Assembly (NCBI GenBank): GCA_003439945.1
Contig: QVRM01006593.1
Span: 62,001-126,000, forward strand
Length of the DNA: 64,000 nucleotides
Origin: Dermanyssus gallinae
Lineage: Eukaryota > Arthropoda > Arachnida > Mesostigmata > Dermanyssidae
Direction of reading: 5' to 3'
The notes beneath the pieces are model-generated. The model did not search any database. It saw only the letters and a list, made by a program, of their open reading frames with translations, and had not been told where the DNA came from. The first letter of the stretch is position 1. Every line of letters starts with the position of its first letter. Shown piece by piece: positions 24,246-34,086 of the stretch. Position numbers and translations under genes: made by a program.

Positions 24246-25197
24246 TACATAGTGTGTTCAAAACGTATCGCGACTTTTGTGTTTTTTCAAAAATTATTCA
24301 TTTATTCATGAATATCTATTTTGTCCCCTTCAAAGTAATCCCCATGAGATATTATACACTTGTGCCAACGGTTTTTCCAATCTTCGAAGCACTTCAAAAA
24401 ACCATTTTTTTTAACCTTGTTCAGCTCCTCCTTCGATGCCGTCTTTATCTCGTCAAGCGTAGCGTAACGTCGTCCTTTCATGGGCCTCTTCAGTTTAGGG
24501 AACAAGAAAAAGTCACAGGGGGCCAGATCTGGGGAATACGGTGGCTGCGGCATCATTAGTGTGTTGTTTTTGGCCAAAAACTCGCGCACAAGCAACGATG
24601 TGTGAGCAGGGGCGTTATCGTGGTGCAAAAGCCCATTTTTGTTCTTCCACAAATCCGGGCGTTTCTGGCGGATTGCTTCGCGCAAATTGCGCATAACTTG
24701 CAGGTAATATTTCTTATTGACCGTTCTACCCTGTGGCAAGAACTCATGATGCACCACGCCCCTGCAATCGTTAATCATTAATTTTTTCGTCTGTTGTTGA
24801 AGTGCTCGGGCGTCCGGCACGCTCTTCGTCGTTCACATCTTCTCGGCCTTCTGAGAACATTTTGTACCACCGATAAACGTTGCTTCGGTCCAAGGTAGCT
24901 TCTCCGTATGCCACAGTCAACATTCGGAATGCATCCGCGCACTTAATTTCGTTTTTCACACAAAATTTGATACAGGTTCTTTGATCCATTTTTTTGAATA
25001 GGTAAAAATCGAAGACGATCCAAAACACGTGCAAGCAAAGCAGCTGTCAACAATTAAGTGAACATTCAAAATGGCCGAGCTTGTCGGCATAAGTGAGAGA
25101 CATGAGTACCAACATAACGCCACAAAAGATCGAAATTCGAATATACGTAACCCCATGAAAATTCAAAAGTCGCGATACGTTTTGAACACACCTCGTA
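24246..25197 (-). mobile_element. mariner element, internal-deletion derivative with intact ends
   Basis: Inverted ends begin TACATAGTGTGTTC / TACGAGGTGTGTTC, continue identically through AAAACGTATCGCGACTTTTG, and are flanked by TA, the mariner target site. The transposase lies on the minus strand at 24989-24302. The N-terminal helix-turn-helix part starts MDQRTCIKFC and reaches the GRPSTSTTDEKIN linker. It then jumps directly to CRGVVHHEFLPQGRTVNK. Roughly 120 internal residues, including the first catalytic Asp motif (usually TGDE), are missing and the frame shifts at the junction. The second and third catalytic Asp motifs (HHDNAPAHT and YSPDLAPCDFFLFPKLK) and the C-terminus are intact. It resembles mellifera-type mariners. 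It is a non-autonomous but little-decayed copy. Confidence 0.93.
24302..24989 (-). pseudogene. mariner transposase, internally deleted
   Basis: The open frame from 24989 to 24771 holds the DNA-binding N-terminus. A second frame, 24820 to 24302, holds the two C-terminal catalytic Asp motifs and ends GDYFEGDKIDIHE. Loss of the first catalytic Asp means no transposase activity can be expected, although ends may still be mobilised in trans. Confidence 0.9.
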
Positions 25198-25214
25198 TAC
25201 CCGCACACGAGTTT

Positions 25215-25575
25215 TCAATATATGCACCCTTTGGCCTAAGCCACAGCTCGAAGTGCCGAAAAAGTCCTCGCAGGAATCACAAACGATTTCTTGTGCTATT
25301 CTATTTCACTCTCTTACAAGAACTTGCTGCAAGCCATGGACGGAACTGTATCTAACGGTGTGCAAACATTGGCGACACGAATGCCCCACAGAATAGTCAA
25401 GCGAGTTCAAATCCAGCGAGTACGGTCGCCACTCTTTAGTTGTGATAAAATCCGGTGCGTAGGCCCCGAGCCAGGCCTGACATTGTTTGGCCTTATGAGA
25501 AGGCGTCGAATGCTGCCGAAGAGTAAATCGTCGGTCTTTGAAATGCTCTACGGTCCACATTATCAGATCATCTTT
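25215..25575 (-). mobile_element. mariner-like (DD37D-type) transposase C-terminal fragment
   Basis: The minus-strand frame reads FTLRQHSTPSHKAKQCQAWL and then ITTKEWRPYSLDLNSLDYSV, a clear match to the SHKAK...WPPYSPDLNPLDY signature of mori/maT-type elements of the Tc1-mariner superfamily. The catalytic QQD motif is altered to RQH, so it is inactive. It is followed by a decayed C-terminus to about 25215. Confidence 0.75.
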
Positions 25576-25589
25576 TAAAACTAGCCGGC

Positions 25590-26035
25590 AGTATTTTGCC
25601 TCGTCAATTTGACTCCATCAGGGATGAAAACGAGCGACGTGCGCTTATCATTGGCCAAGCTTCGTTCTTAGACCGTTTAATCACCTGCGATGTAGATTGG
25701 GTTCATGCGAGAATAGGTAGGCAGATATTCGGGTCCGAGAGCGCCAGTGTTTCCCCGTGTCAACCCAAGCAAAATGTCCACTTAAATAAGGTTATAATTT
25801 GCTGCTGGTGAGATACCAGAAGTATCATTCACTTTGAGCTTCTGAGACCAGATGATGGATTAGCACGCGTTTTTACTGTCAATTATTTTAACTAGTACAA
25901 GAAGAATTAAGCCCAACATGCCCACAACTCGTGAACAGGAAAGGGTTCATCTTGCACCACGACAACGCACAATCCCATGTGAGTAACTCCAGTCTTAAAA
26001 ATATATAGTCTGGGCTGGGATTTTATTGAGCATTC
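25590..26035 (+). mobile_element. Decayed mariner transposase fragment
   Basis: The plus-strand frame has SFLDRLITCDVDWVHARIG (first catalytic region, TGDE altered to TCDV), IIHFELLRPDDG and FILHHDNAQSHVSN (second catalytic Asp region), with stops between. It lies head to head with the DD37D fragment at 25215-25575. Confidence 0.7.
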
Positions 26036-26208
26036 ACCATATTCTTCGTGCAGTACTTTGCACTCTCAAACAATAATTCATTTCGGTTCTCCAGAGCGTT
26101 TTGGCAAGAACTTTTGCATTCACTATATCATACATACATGAAAAACCGTACACGGGCATTTGCCTTCCAAAAAAAACCTTCAAAAAATTAATTAAAGACA
26201 TTAAAAAA

Positions 26209-26218
26209 TATATATATA

Positions 26219-26251
<33 letters not shown>
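26209..26251. repeat. (TA)n array
   Basis: 43 bp with a TTT interruption. Confidence 0.95.
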
Positions 26252-26253
<2 letters not shown>

Positions 26254-26369
26254 TTTAAATTAGCGGATATTATCGCCCTTTTTAAGCGCATTTATAAATA
26301 AACATTAAAACAAACAAAAAAAAAACGTTTTGCTCGTTTACGCTGATCACTTTTTAATTCAAAGTCTAA

Positions 26370-26860
26370 GGCGCATACAAGCTTGTGTCAAAATGTTCCT
26401 GTCTAAATCGTTGACCCCTTTCTCTCACTATCGCTCAATCATGCCCCATACATAGTAGTTCGGCGCATTTAAATTGGGGCTATTCCCTGTACTAACGGTT
26501 GGTCTGAGGGGGAACGTCATTTTGCTCAAATGCGATATATGGCAGCCCCTTAAACACCTCATGTATCCGCGGTTTTATCACAGCTTGTATAGCACGTAAA
26601 TAAACTCGTTTTGTAATGGCTTTGCCTCTCTGAAGAAATTGCGGTGCATCTACTTCTTGTCCAAGAGAGAAAATAGGTCCGTCCGGCGAAGAGGGCACAA
26701 TAGCTATTTTTCTTTCGTATTCCGAAGATGACGCATAATCTTCAGCCATAGTTAACGACACGTATTTGTGTTCTGCTGAACATGACTTTGCTCTCCTGCC
26801 CATTAACCGGATGCGCGGTTTGCTGATACGACGACATTCAAATTGCAAAGCGCGCCAATC
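26370..26860 (-). mobile_element. mariner-like (DD37D-type) fragment
   Basis: The minus-strand frame reads ISKPRIRLMGRR, SSPDGPIF, GKAITKRVYLRAIQ, IKPRIHEVF and IAFEQNDVPPQTN (from QQDGAPAHT). Then, shifted, it reads NSPNLNAPNYYVWGMIER (from SPDLNPLDYYVWG) and a C-terminus ACMRLRL. Catalytic residues are partly lost. Confidence 0.65.
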
Positions 26861-26873
26861 TTGACAAAATAAC

Positions 26874-26875
<2 letters not shown>

Positions 26876-26914
<39 letters not shown>
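26876..26914. repeat. (TA)n array
   Basis: About 39 bp. Confidence 0.95.
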
Positions 26915-26969
26915 GCTTGGTAAGTATACCTAAATACATTTGTCACCCCTTTTATATCAGGACGCATCG

Positions 26970-26991
26970 ATATATATATATATATATATAT
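26970..26991. repeat. (TA)n array
   Basis: 22 bp. Confidence 0.95.
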
Positions 26992-27032
26992 GCAGAACGA
27001 ATAAGCGCTAGTTCTATAATAGTGGTACTCAC

Positions 27033-27245
27033 CCTTAACGAAGACTTTTCAGGCGAGGAGCTGTTAAAGTTCAAATCAATTATCATCCTTGGCTCTGAGG
27101 CGCGCTTATGGCGTCTTGTCGGCGATCCGCTGTTCATCAGCACCAAACTCTTCGACGCCGGCGACGATGGTTTGTTGTCGTGTGTTAGAAGCCATTTTGA
27201 AAATGGTCGCTCTATAAATAGCGGGCCGAATGCGTGAGAGTGCAA
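27033..27245. promoter_or_regulatory. Possible promoter/first exon, direction uncertain
   Basis: TATAAATA at 27213-27220 is a good plus-strand TATA box, followed within 30 bp by an ATG (27230) that opens an 88-codon frame (MRESAIVEHLNN start). On the minus strand an ATG in AAAATGG (27195) opens only 29 codons, and a strong donor AAGG|GTGAGTACC follows at 27032. The product is unrecognised in either direction. Confidence 0.28.
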
Positions 27246-27556
27246 TCGTAGAGCACCTGAACAACGTGGCGTTGCTCTCGCTCGACGAGAATATCCTGTC
27301 GCTAAACGATCTCAAAATAGGCCTTCTTGCTAATGCGCGCACGCTGACACAGCGGTACCCCTCACTAACTTCGTTCATGAGAGCGGCGGACGTGGGGTGG
27401 GGGGGGGGGAGGATCCTCTGGTACCTGCGAGACTCATGCAATATCGCACACGTCGCGGTGAGAGAAAAGTATCTTTTTCTTTTTTTGGGGGGGTAGCCAT
27501 ACCATCGTTTCGGTATCTGCAATCGACAACTGCAGTAGACGGAGCTGCCATGTATT

Positions 27557-27731
27557 GTCGAGCCCGGTGGCGTGGTGGGTGGATTCTCCTGCGCCTCGCA
27601 ACCGGAGGAGACACATAGGTGCGACGGTTCAAGCCCCACCGTTGCACATTTGTACTTGTGGGGGTCCGTTTATGAAGTAATGCGTAAAGCAGTCCCATGG
27701 ACGTTAAACCTTGGCTGGGGGTCAGCCCGAA
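27557..27731 (+). mobile_element. tRNA-derived SINE, copy 1
   Basis: Starts GTCGAGCCCGGTGGCGTGG (A-box region). The B box GGTTCAAGCCCC is about 55 bp on. The conserved 3' part contains GGGGTCCGTTTATGAAG and TGGACGTTAAACCTTGGCTG, ending GTCAGCCCGAAAA. No clear target duplication was found. Confidence 0.82.
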
Positions 27732-30653
27732 AAAAAGCCAATGTTGCTGCGGGGGTTTCCTACCCCTCGCCTGCCCTCTATCAGTCGGCCCTTTCGCAGG
27801 CCCATCAAAACATTTGCTTCTGCTATCTGAACCGACCAGTCTTTGCGGACGGGGACGGACCACCATCCTTTCGCTGCATCGGACCTGGTCGTGACGTAAC
27901 CCGACAAGCCAAACGCGCTGGCAGACAAAATCGGCGTCATCCAAGACGTCATTCACGTTACGCTCGATAATCCCATCGAGCGAACGCATGCACCAGTGCT
28001 ACCATGCACAACAGCGGTAATGTTGCAACAGAAATCGAATGAACGAAACACTGCATTGGGTGAACTGCTTGCTGCACCCGATGAACTGCTCGAGACGAGC
28101 TACGCAAGAAGGCTTCGTTCTACAACGCCTAAGTTACACTACATATCGCTGGTAGAACACAGTCCCCCGTAGCGCAGAGCGATAAATAACTATTTGGCAG
28201 TTGCTATCACCTTCTGTGTGACAGAGACAAGAGAAGTCTTGGCGGTTTGTATGTCATGGTATCGTATCGTACCAATGTCATCACCAAGCAGTTGGCGCGG
28301 CAGCAATGTCGAGGCGGTAGTAAATGTGACAAATGGAAATGTTCAGTGTACCACCACCACCGTTCCACTCGTTCGGTGCAAAACGGTGTCACTTGTGATC
28401 ACTGCTAAGCTCTGGCTCCAGGCTTTGCCAGCATAGTTCTCCATCCCCTTCTGCCCCCCCCCCCCCCACCCCCCTCCCAGCCCCACGTTCCCCCTTCCTC
28501 AAGGTCGCCCTTGAGAGTCATTGAAGTGTGAGTCCGCTTGTTGGCGGCGCCGCATACGGATATCGGCGCACACCGCTAGTCTGTCCGTGTTGCAAATCGA
28601 AAATTGCCCTTGGAAGGCTGAAATGCTGCGGCATCCATGAATGAGCATGAACGATCAATGCTAGCACGCCATCTGCCTTGGGCACAGCGTAACGGCTAAA
28701 CGGCCGAGGAGATCGTTTTCCGAGCGGACCAATCTTCGAGACGCGGCTGGGCAAGTACAAAGGAATAGCCCCATCCGTACGACCAATGCTTCCTCTCTCC
28801 TCCTCTCTCGCCTCCACACCAAGGCTGCTGCTACTGCCGGGGTTCGGGCGAGCGGGCAGACTATAGACTGCTTCTTCCATTGACGCTCTTCTTAACACTC
28901 GTCGTTGCGAGGAGCGTCATAGGGGCCCTTTTCTTCCTAGCCTAGTTTGTGACCAAACTCCTGCGATCTTAGCGTCGGCGACAAATCAATAACAAGACAT
29001 AAGGCAGAAGCGCTCTAACAGTTCCAGGCAGTTCCAACAACAAGATCATAAAGGCAGAAGCGCTCGTCCAGTTGATTCAGTCGTCGTGAAATCGGCTCAC
29101 GAATGAATCGGCTAATGAACCCCGATGCCTTGCACGCCAAACACGTTACGTGCCGACACATTTCCCGCAGGCGGATACGTGTAGCAGGCAGGTTTCTACT
29201 GGAGTTTACCTCGTTTGTACCTCGCACATTCAGGCAAGAATTAACGCGTACCGTAATGAGCGGTCGTAGCAGGGAGACTACCTTTTCAATAGGGTTTTGT
29301 TCCACTATCGCCATCTTCTTAGTCAGGCGCAATAATGAATAGTGAACAGACGAATTGCAAGCGCATATCGGTGGTTGCATCGAGGAGAATAATTCAATAT
29401 GCTGTTTTCGACCCTACTTACCTTACTGACCAGCTGTCTCCGTCTTTATCTATATGTGTACACGTATACAGGTAAATATGTATACATTTTTTGATGAAAA
29501 ATATACTCACTCATTGATTATTATAACTCTAGCCTGAAGCTGAAAGTCTCGATAGACAAGTACAACATGTGCCGTGCTTTGATATGGCCAAATTATACGT
29601 CGGTTTAGTTGTAATATTGATCTCGTTAGTAAATATTTGTCCGTACTATAATTTGATCAGCACCACCAGACTGCAAGGCCGCAAACGAAAGCAACGCTAT
29701 TGTTTTAGCAATGTGCAAGTGTTTAGCACAACTTGGTTGTGTGTCGTGTGAGGAACCACACAGAAATGTGTGGTTCTTCGGCACAATGGCGGTTTAGGTG
29801 ATAATAACCAACACGATGATGTTTGCTTATCCAATCTGAGGAATGGGATACCGTGTAACGCTGGCTAAATCGCTGGAATAGTGCTGCACTGACTTGAAGG
29901 AAAGGCGTGTTGCCTGACGTTATTTCCCTCTACTGTCTATAGGGCCTGGGAGCATTCTAAATCGTTCCATTTCCCACGCATCCGACGGACATGAATGCAC
30001 GTGCATAAAACTAGACGAGACATAGTTCATAGTCAAAATGTTCTACTCAATTTTTGCAAATGTGTGCCGATTCCAATTCCGACCATCGTACCTTCAGCAT
30101 CTGCATAGAAAACTTTTCTATGAATCTATAGTCTCGCATAACGGCGGGCATCGTACTGTTTTCTTGCTCGTTTAACTGCGTACGAACTCGTTCCGCTTCC
30201 CTCAGTGGACATCACCTGTATTTTATCGTCGTGTCATTGTCTATTCTTGCTATTATTTAACTTTATGTATTGTTTTTTTTATAAAAAGTTTTCATACTTT
30301 GTATGCCACATGTGGTTTATTTCTATGTTTTATTTGGTGCATAATGCACTATGAGAAATATTTTTATCGTAGGAGTTAACTGTGGCAGCTCTTCTGAGTT
30401 CTTAAGATTTCGCGTATCGTGTTATTGAATCAATGTCTTTGGATTTGACTCTGGCCTCGTGCAAAGCTTTCAGCTATCCATTTCAGTCAATTGAATTGTT
30501 TCAGTCGTTCTCTCACGCGTGCCACCTTGCCCTGTATAATCCACATATTGAGCATTTGTAGCCTAACCTTTGGTTCCACAAAACCTGGTCGAAGATATGT
30601 CGCAACGTCCAAAAGCTCCTAGCATATAATTTTCACTCAACCTTTCTATGATG

Positions 30654-30655
<2 letters not shown>
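27732..30655. other. Unassigned region, GC-rich at 27.7-28.9 kb
   Basis: Overlapping open frames on both strands (up to 204 codons on the minus strand, partly SINE) have no recognised motif. A poly-C tract lies at 28456-28480. From 29.4 kb the sequence is AT-rich without features. Confidence 0.35.

Positions 30656-30730
<75 letters not shown>
30656..30730. repeat. Long (TA)n array
   Basis: About 75 bp, uninterrupted. Confidence 0.97.
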
Positions 30731-30732
<2 letters not shown>

Positions 30733-31145
30733 GTTCTATTTACCAGCACTTCTAAGTTAACTGATTTCAGTGCGTCGTTGGAATTTATGCTGTACATTAC
30801 TTGCTTACTTTAAAACACGTTTAATGTTCTATTGTCTGCATAGATTTATTGTTTGTGTCAGCTTTGGAGTCTCAATATGAAGCACTTAAAATAAAGATCT
30901 CAATTCTTCCAGAAATATGCTTTGTAAGTGTCGGTATAAATTTGGACACACTCTGTCTTACATATGCATCATGTGTTTCTTACGTACAGGGGAACTCTAT
31001 AAAAGTTCTTTGGGTAGCTTTGCCAAAAGACATTTTCTAACCTCTTCTTAGTGTTCGCTTTTGACTCAAACAGTCTCTACGTCGAGAATCCGTTTGATTT
31101 TTAATGCTAAGGCCGGCCGTTCTTAGCTTTAGTAGATAGTAATCT

Positions 31146-31315
31146 TGTCAAGCCCGGTGGCGTGGTGCATTCGCCTCGCGACCGGAGAATTTACATAAGC
31201 GCATGGGTTCGAGCCCCATCGTTGCACATTTGTATTTATGGGGTTCGTCTCACGAAGCAATGTGAAAGCAGTCCCGTGGACGTTAAATGTTGGCTGAGAG
31301 TCAGCCGAAAATGTT
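31146..31315 (+). mobile_element. tRNA-derived SINE, copy 2, with 13-bp target duplication
   Basis: About 170 bp with the same A box (GGTGGCGTGGTGCATTCG), B box (GGGTTCGAGCCCC) and 3' core (GGACGTTAAATGTTGGCTGA) as the other copies. The perfect direct repeat TAGATAGTAATCT lies on both sides (31133-31145 and 31316-31328), which shows insertion by target-primed reverse transcription. Confidence 0.92.
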
Positions 31316-31328
31316 TAGATAGTAATCT

Positions 31329-32047
31329 GGGAAAATGCGCCCTGCCTTTAAGCTGGGCAAAAGCATACTAAAATGTAAAAAAAACGACATTTGGTTAACC
31401 ATTTGTCCAACTGAAAACATATGTTGACTTCTGTCCAGCTGCTATTCTGGCGTTAATTGCTCCGCAGTATACGAATAAAGAGCTTAGTTGGCATCGCATT
31501 AAACTAGTATTTAGAACTCACTCACGCTGGCTGGGATAAGAATAGTTTACAAACAGATTACAAGTAGTGCATATACCAATCTAAGGTGAATGACGGCACA
31601 CATACTGTGTCGAAAATACATATTTTTTTCTTCCTATTATTCTGCGGGGCATAATGACAGCAACGCGTGCACATTTGGGCACTGACCAGCAAAGTGCATC
31701 TGGAGAGCCTAGAGGGTAGAACGGTAGGTATCTATCCGGCGCATTTACACCCATTGCAATGCCAGTACCTTGTCGGTACGTATGACCACTTAACCTGGCC
31801 TTTCGACACGAGAGAGACGAACTTATTGATGCGCATACATGTACATACATAGACGCACTGTTGAGGCATCTGCATCAGTGGCAACCAAAGTGAACAGCCG
31901 GGCCAAAGTACCGAGGGCCCGCCGAGCCTCCGAAGGCGAGTCTAATCTAAAGATCCCGCTGCTCTTCAAAGAGGAACCAGCACACACAACCGCCTAACAC
32001 ACTAAAGACACACTCCAGTAGCGTGGCATTAGCAAATCTGTCACCTC
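31329..32047. other. Unassigned spacer between SINE copies
   Basis: Short open frames only. The part just before the SINE at 32.07 kb may belong to the same mariner remnant that continues after it. Confidence 0.35.
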
Positions 32048-32066
32048 TACTCAGGTCCCAATGCTT

Positions 32067-32254
32067 CGTCGAGCCGGGTGGCATGGTGGGTGCATCATTC
32101 GCCTGCGCCTCGCGACCGGAGGAGACACATAGGTGCGCGAGTTCGAGTCCCACCGTTGGATACATTTGTATTTATGGGGGTCCGTCTATGAAGCAATGCG
32201 AAAAGCAGTACCGTGGACGTGGTAAATCCTGGCTGAGGGTCAGCCCGAAAAGTT
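32067..32254 (+). mobile_element. tRNA-derived SINE, copy 3
   Basis: Starts CGTCGAGCCGGGTGGCATGG, B box GAGTTCGAGTCCC, and 3' core GGGGGTCCGTCTATGAAGC. An imperfect duplication of about 19 bp (TACTCAGGTCCCAATGCTT before, TACTGAGGTCCCAGAGCTT after) flanks it, with three mismatches. Confidence 0.88.
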
Positions 32255-32740
32255 TACTGAGGTCCCAGAGCTTTACGCGGTGGTCAGGCATTGGGGCGTC
32301 TCTGGCCACAGACGTAACTGAAGCAAGAGGTCATAGGGTCATGGTTGCCGCCTTCTTCTCCAGGGGTGAAATTGTGGCAATCGTCGAACTGGATGAACGT
32401 AGTGTGACAGTGACGACCGATTGGTACTGCAGAATGTCTACCAAACGTTTCACTCACTGCGCTGACCACCGGGAGTTCTAAGGCTTCTCATAGGCGCCCG
32501 TTCCTCCACCAAACACCTAGCTTATTCACCCAGCTTGGTATCGTGCGATTTCTTTCTCTTACTTCTCGAAAATAAAAAATGATTCAGTGAGAAAGACGTT
32601 TTGATGATACGCGAATCGCTGCGCCGAAGCCATCGCGGTGGGGTTAGAAACATCGATAAGCACGTTTCTGGGCTGTGTTTCAACAGATAGATTTGAGACA
32701 TTGTGAAAATCACACATTTCAAAAAAATGTGTAGAAATGG
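32255..32740 (+). mobile_element. Decayed mariner fragment next to SINE copy 3
   Basis: The frame GHRVMVAAFFSRGEIVAIVE aligns with the KVMATVFWDxxGIILIDFL region. Further on, SFSYFSKIKND aligns with CDFFLFPKLKxxL. The active-site segments between are not recognisable. Confidence 0.45.
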
Positions 32741-33930
32741 GTGAAATTACGTGGAGCTATAAATGCTAGTTCTACTATGTATAAAAAATATTAATATGTT
32801 TGTATTTTGTCGTATGAATTCAAATCACTTAGAGCAAGTTTTAACAGCCTGACAGATACCTGCGTGTATCGTACGTTCCTACCAGTCTAGAACACGGTAC
32901 ATACGAATTGGCATGACTGTATATGCACGCATATAGACATGCCAAACACGTGTTGGTACAGTTACGTAGACGATATTGCGTTGGCAGAACAAATCTGGTT
33001 AGATGCTCATCATAGTCAGCATAGTGCCAAGACTAAGCTATCCTAGCTCACTAATTCTGGCGTGTTTACCGCCGCTTGCTTTGTGTGGTGTAACAGGCCA
33101 ATCCTCGTGTACAATCAAACCATAGATTCAATTACTGGGGTTTGTCTCGCTCGTCGAACGACAAAGACGACAATAATGATAAGAATATTAATACGAATAA
33201 AAATAATAACAATAATAACAATAATACTAGCAACAACAGCAGCAACTGCAAGAATAATAGTAATCAGTTGTCGGCCGGAGCGGCCGCCGCTTGCAGTTCG
33301 TTGCAGGTCCTTATGATGCCTCTCACGTACTTAATGGCCCAGTTTGAGTCCCTGGAACCCCCCTGGAAGGCAAGGCAAAGGTGTAGCAAAATCGGAGGCC
33401 GGACGACGCGGCCCGACCCGGCCGCGTCAAGGACCCTCCAATCCAGGCAAACAACAAGCGACAAGCGACAGCGGCTGCTGCTGCTGCTGAGGGTGATGCA
33501 GTGCGGACATCCGGACGCGGCTGGAGTGGGACGTCTCCACTGGCGGGGCGACGCAGCCGCTATAGCTAAGAGGCAAAGCATGGTATAGGGGAGGGAGGGA
33601 GGGAGGGAGCGGGTGGGGGGGGGGCGGTGGGGTAACATCTACATACTACATGCAGACTACATACTACAAACACAACGTTCGGCTTCGCAAGCCCCAGCCT
33701 ATGTAGGAAGTACCGCCGCACTGTCGTCTTCTGCACACGCTCTCACTCTTATTCGTACTCATCCATCCACGTGCACACCCTGCCGGCCGACAAAGCCGAT
33801 CGACCGGCCTGCCTTGCTCCGACATGAGAATTGTGCAGCTTGCTGCAAGCCTTCAGATAAAGCTGCTGCTTTTGCTATACGTTGGTTTTGTCCGCATGCT
33901 TACGTAGTTATATATGTATATGTATATTTA

Positions 33931-33933
<3 letters not shown>
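32741..33933. other. Unassigned region with (AAT)n and GC-rich block
   Basis: An (AAT/AAC)n-rich stretch lies at 33158-33265. The GC-rich block 33270-33640 has open frames on both strands, a CTG run near 33476-33489 and a GGGA repeat near 33587-33610. A possible exon within it is listed separately. Confidence 0.4.
33290..33373. other. Candidate short coding exon, strand ambiguous
   Basis: Minus strand: acceptor-like CTTTGCCTTGCCTTCCAG, then a frame containing SNWAIKYVRGIIRTCNELQ, stop TGA and an (ATT)-rich tail. Plus strand: acceptor-like TTCGTTGCAG, then MMPLTYLMAQFESLEPPWK. The two readings exclude each other and neither family is recognised. Confidence 0.2.

Positions 33934-33966
<33 letters not shown>
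33934..33966. repeat. (TA)n array
   Basis: 33 bp, followed six bases later by the 58-bp unit. Confidence 0.95.
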
Positions 33967-33969
<3 letters not shown>

Positions 33970-33972
33970 CAT

Positions 33973-34028
33973 ATTGTGATGATTTATTAATCATTTACAA
34001 TACGTTTGCACACTCGGCAGTGCTTGCC

Positions 34029-34030
<2 letters not shown>
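33973..34030. repeat. 58-bp unit between (TA)n arrays, copy 1
   Basis: Begins ATTGTGATGATTTATTAATC and ends GGCAGTGCTTGCCTT. It is identical to the copy at 47214-47271 except for one base. It contains a small hairpin, ATGATT-TATT-AATCAT. On the minus strand it carries AATAAATCATCACAAT running into (TA)n, like the 3' end of a retroposon. Confidence 0.93.

Positions 34031-34031
<1 letters not shown>

Positions 34032-34085
<54 letters not shown>
34032..34085. repeat. (TA)n array between 58-bp unit and LINE
   Basis: 54 bp with one TG interruption. Confidence 0.95.

Positions 34086-34086
<1 letters not shown>

Noticed and set aside
27375..27989. 204-codon minus-strand frame
   Set aside because: It overlaps the SINE at 27557-27731 in antisense, so it is largely a shadow of the repeat.
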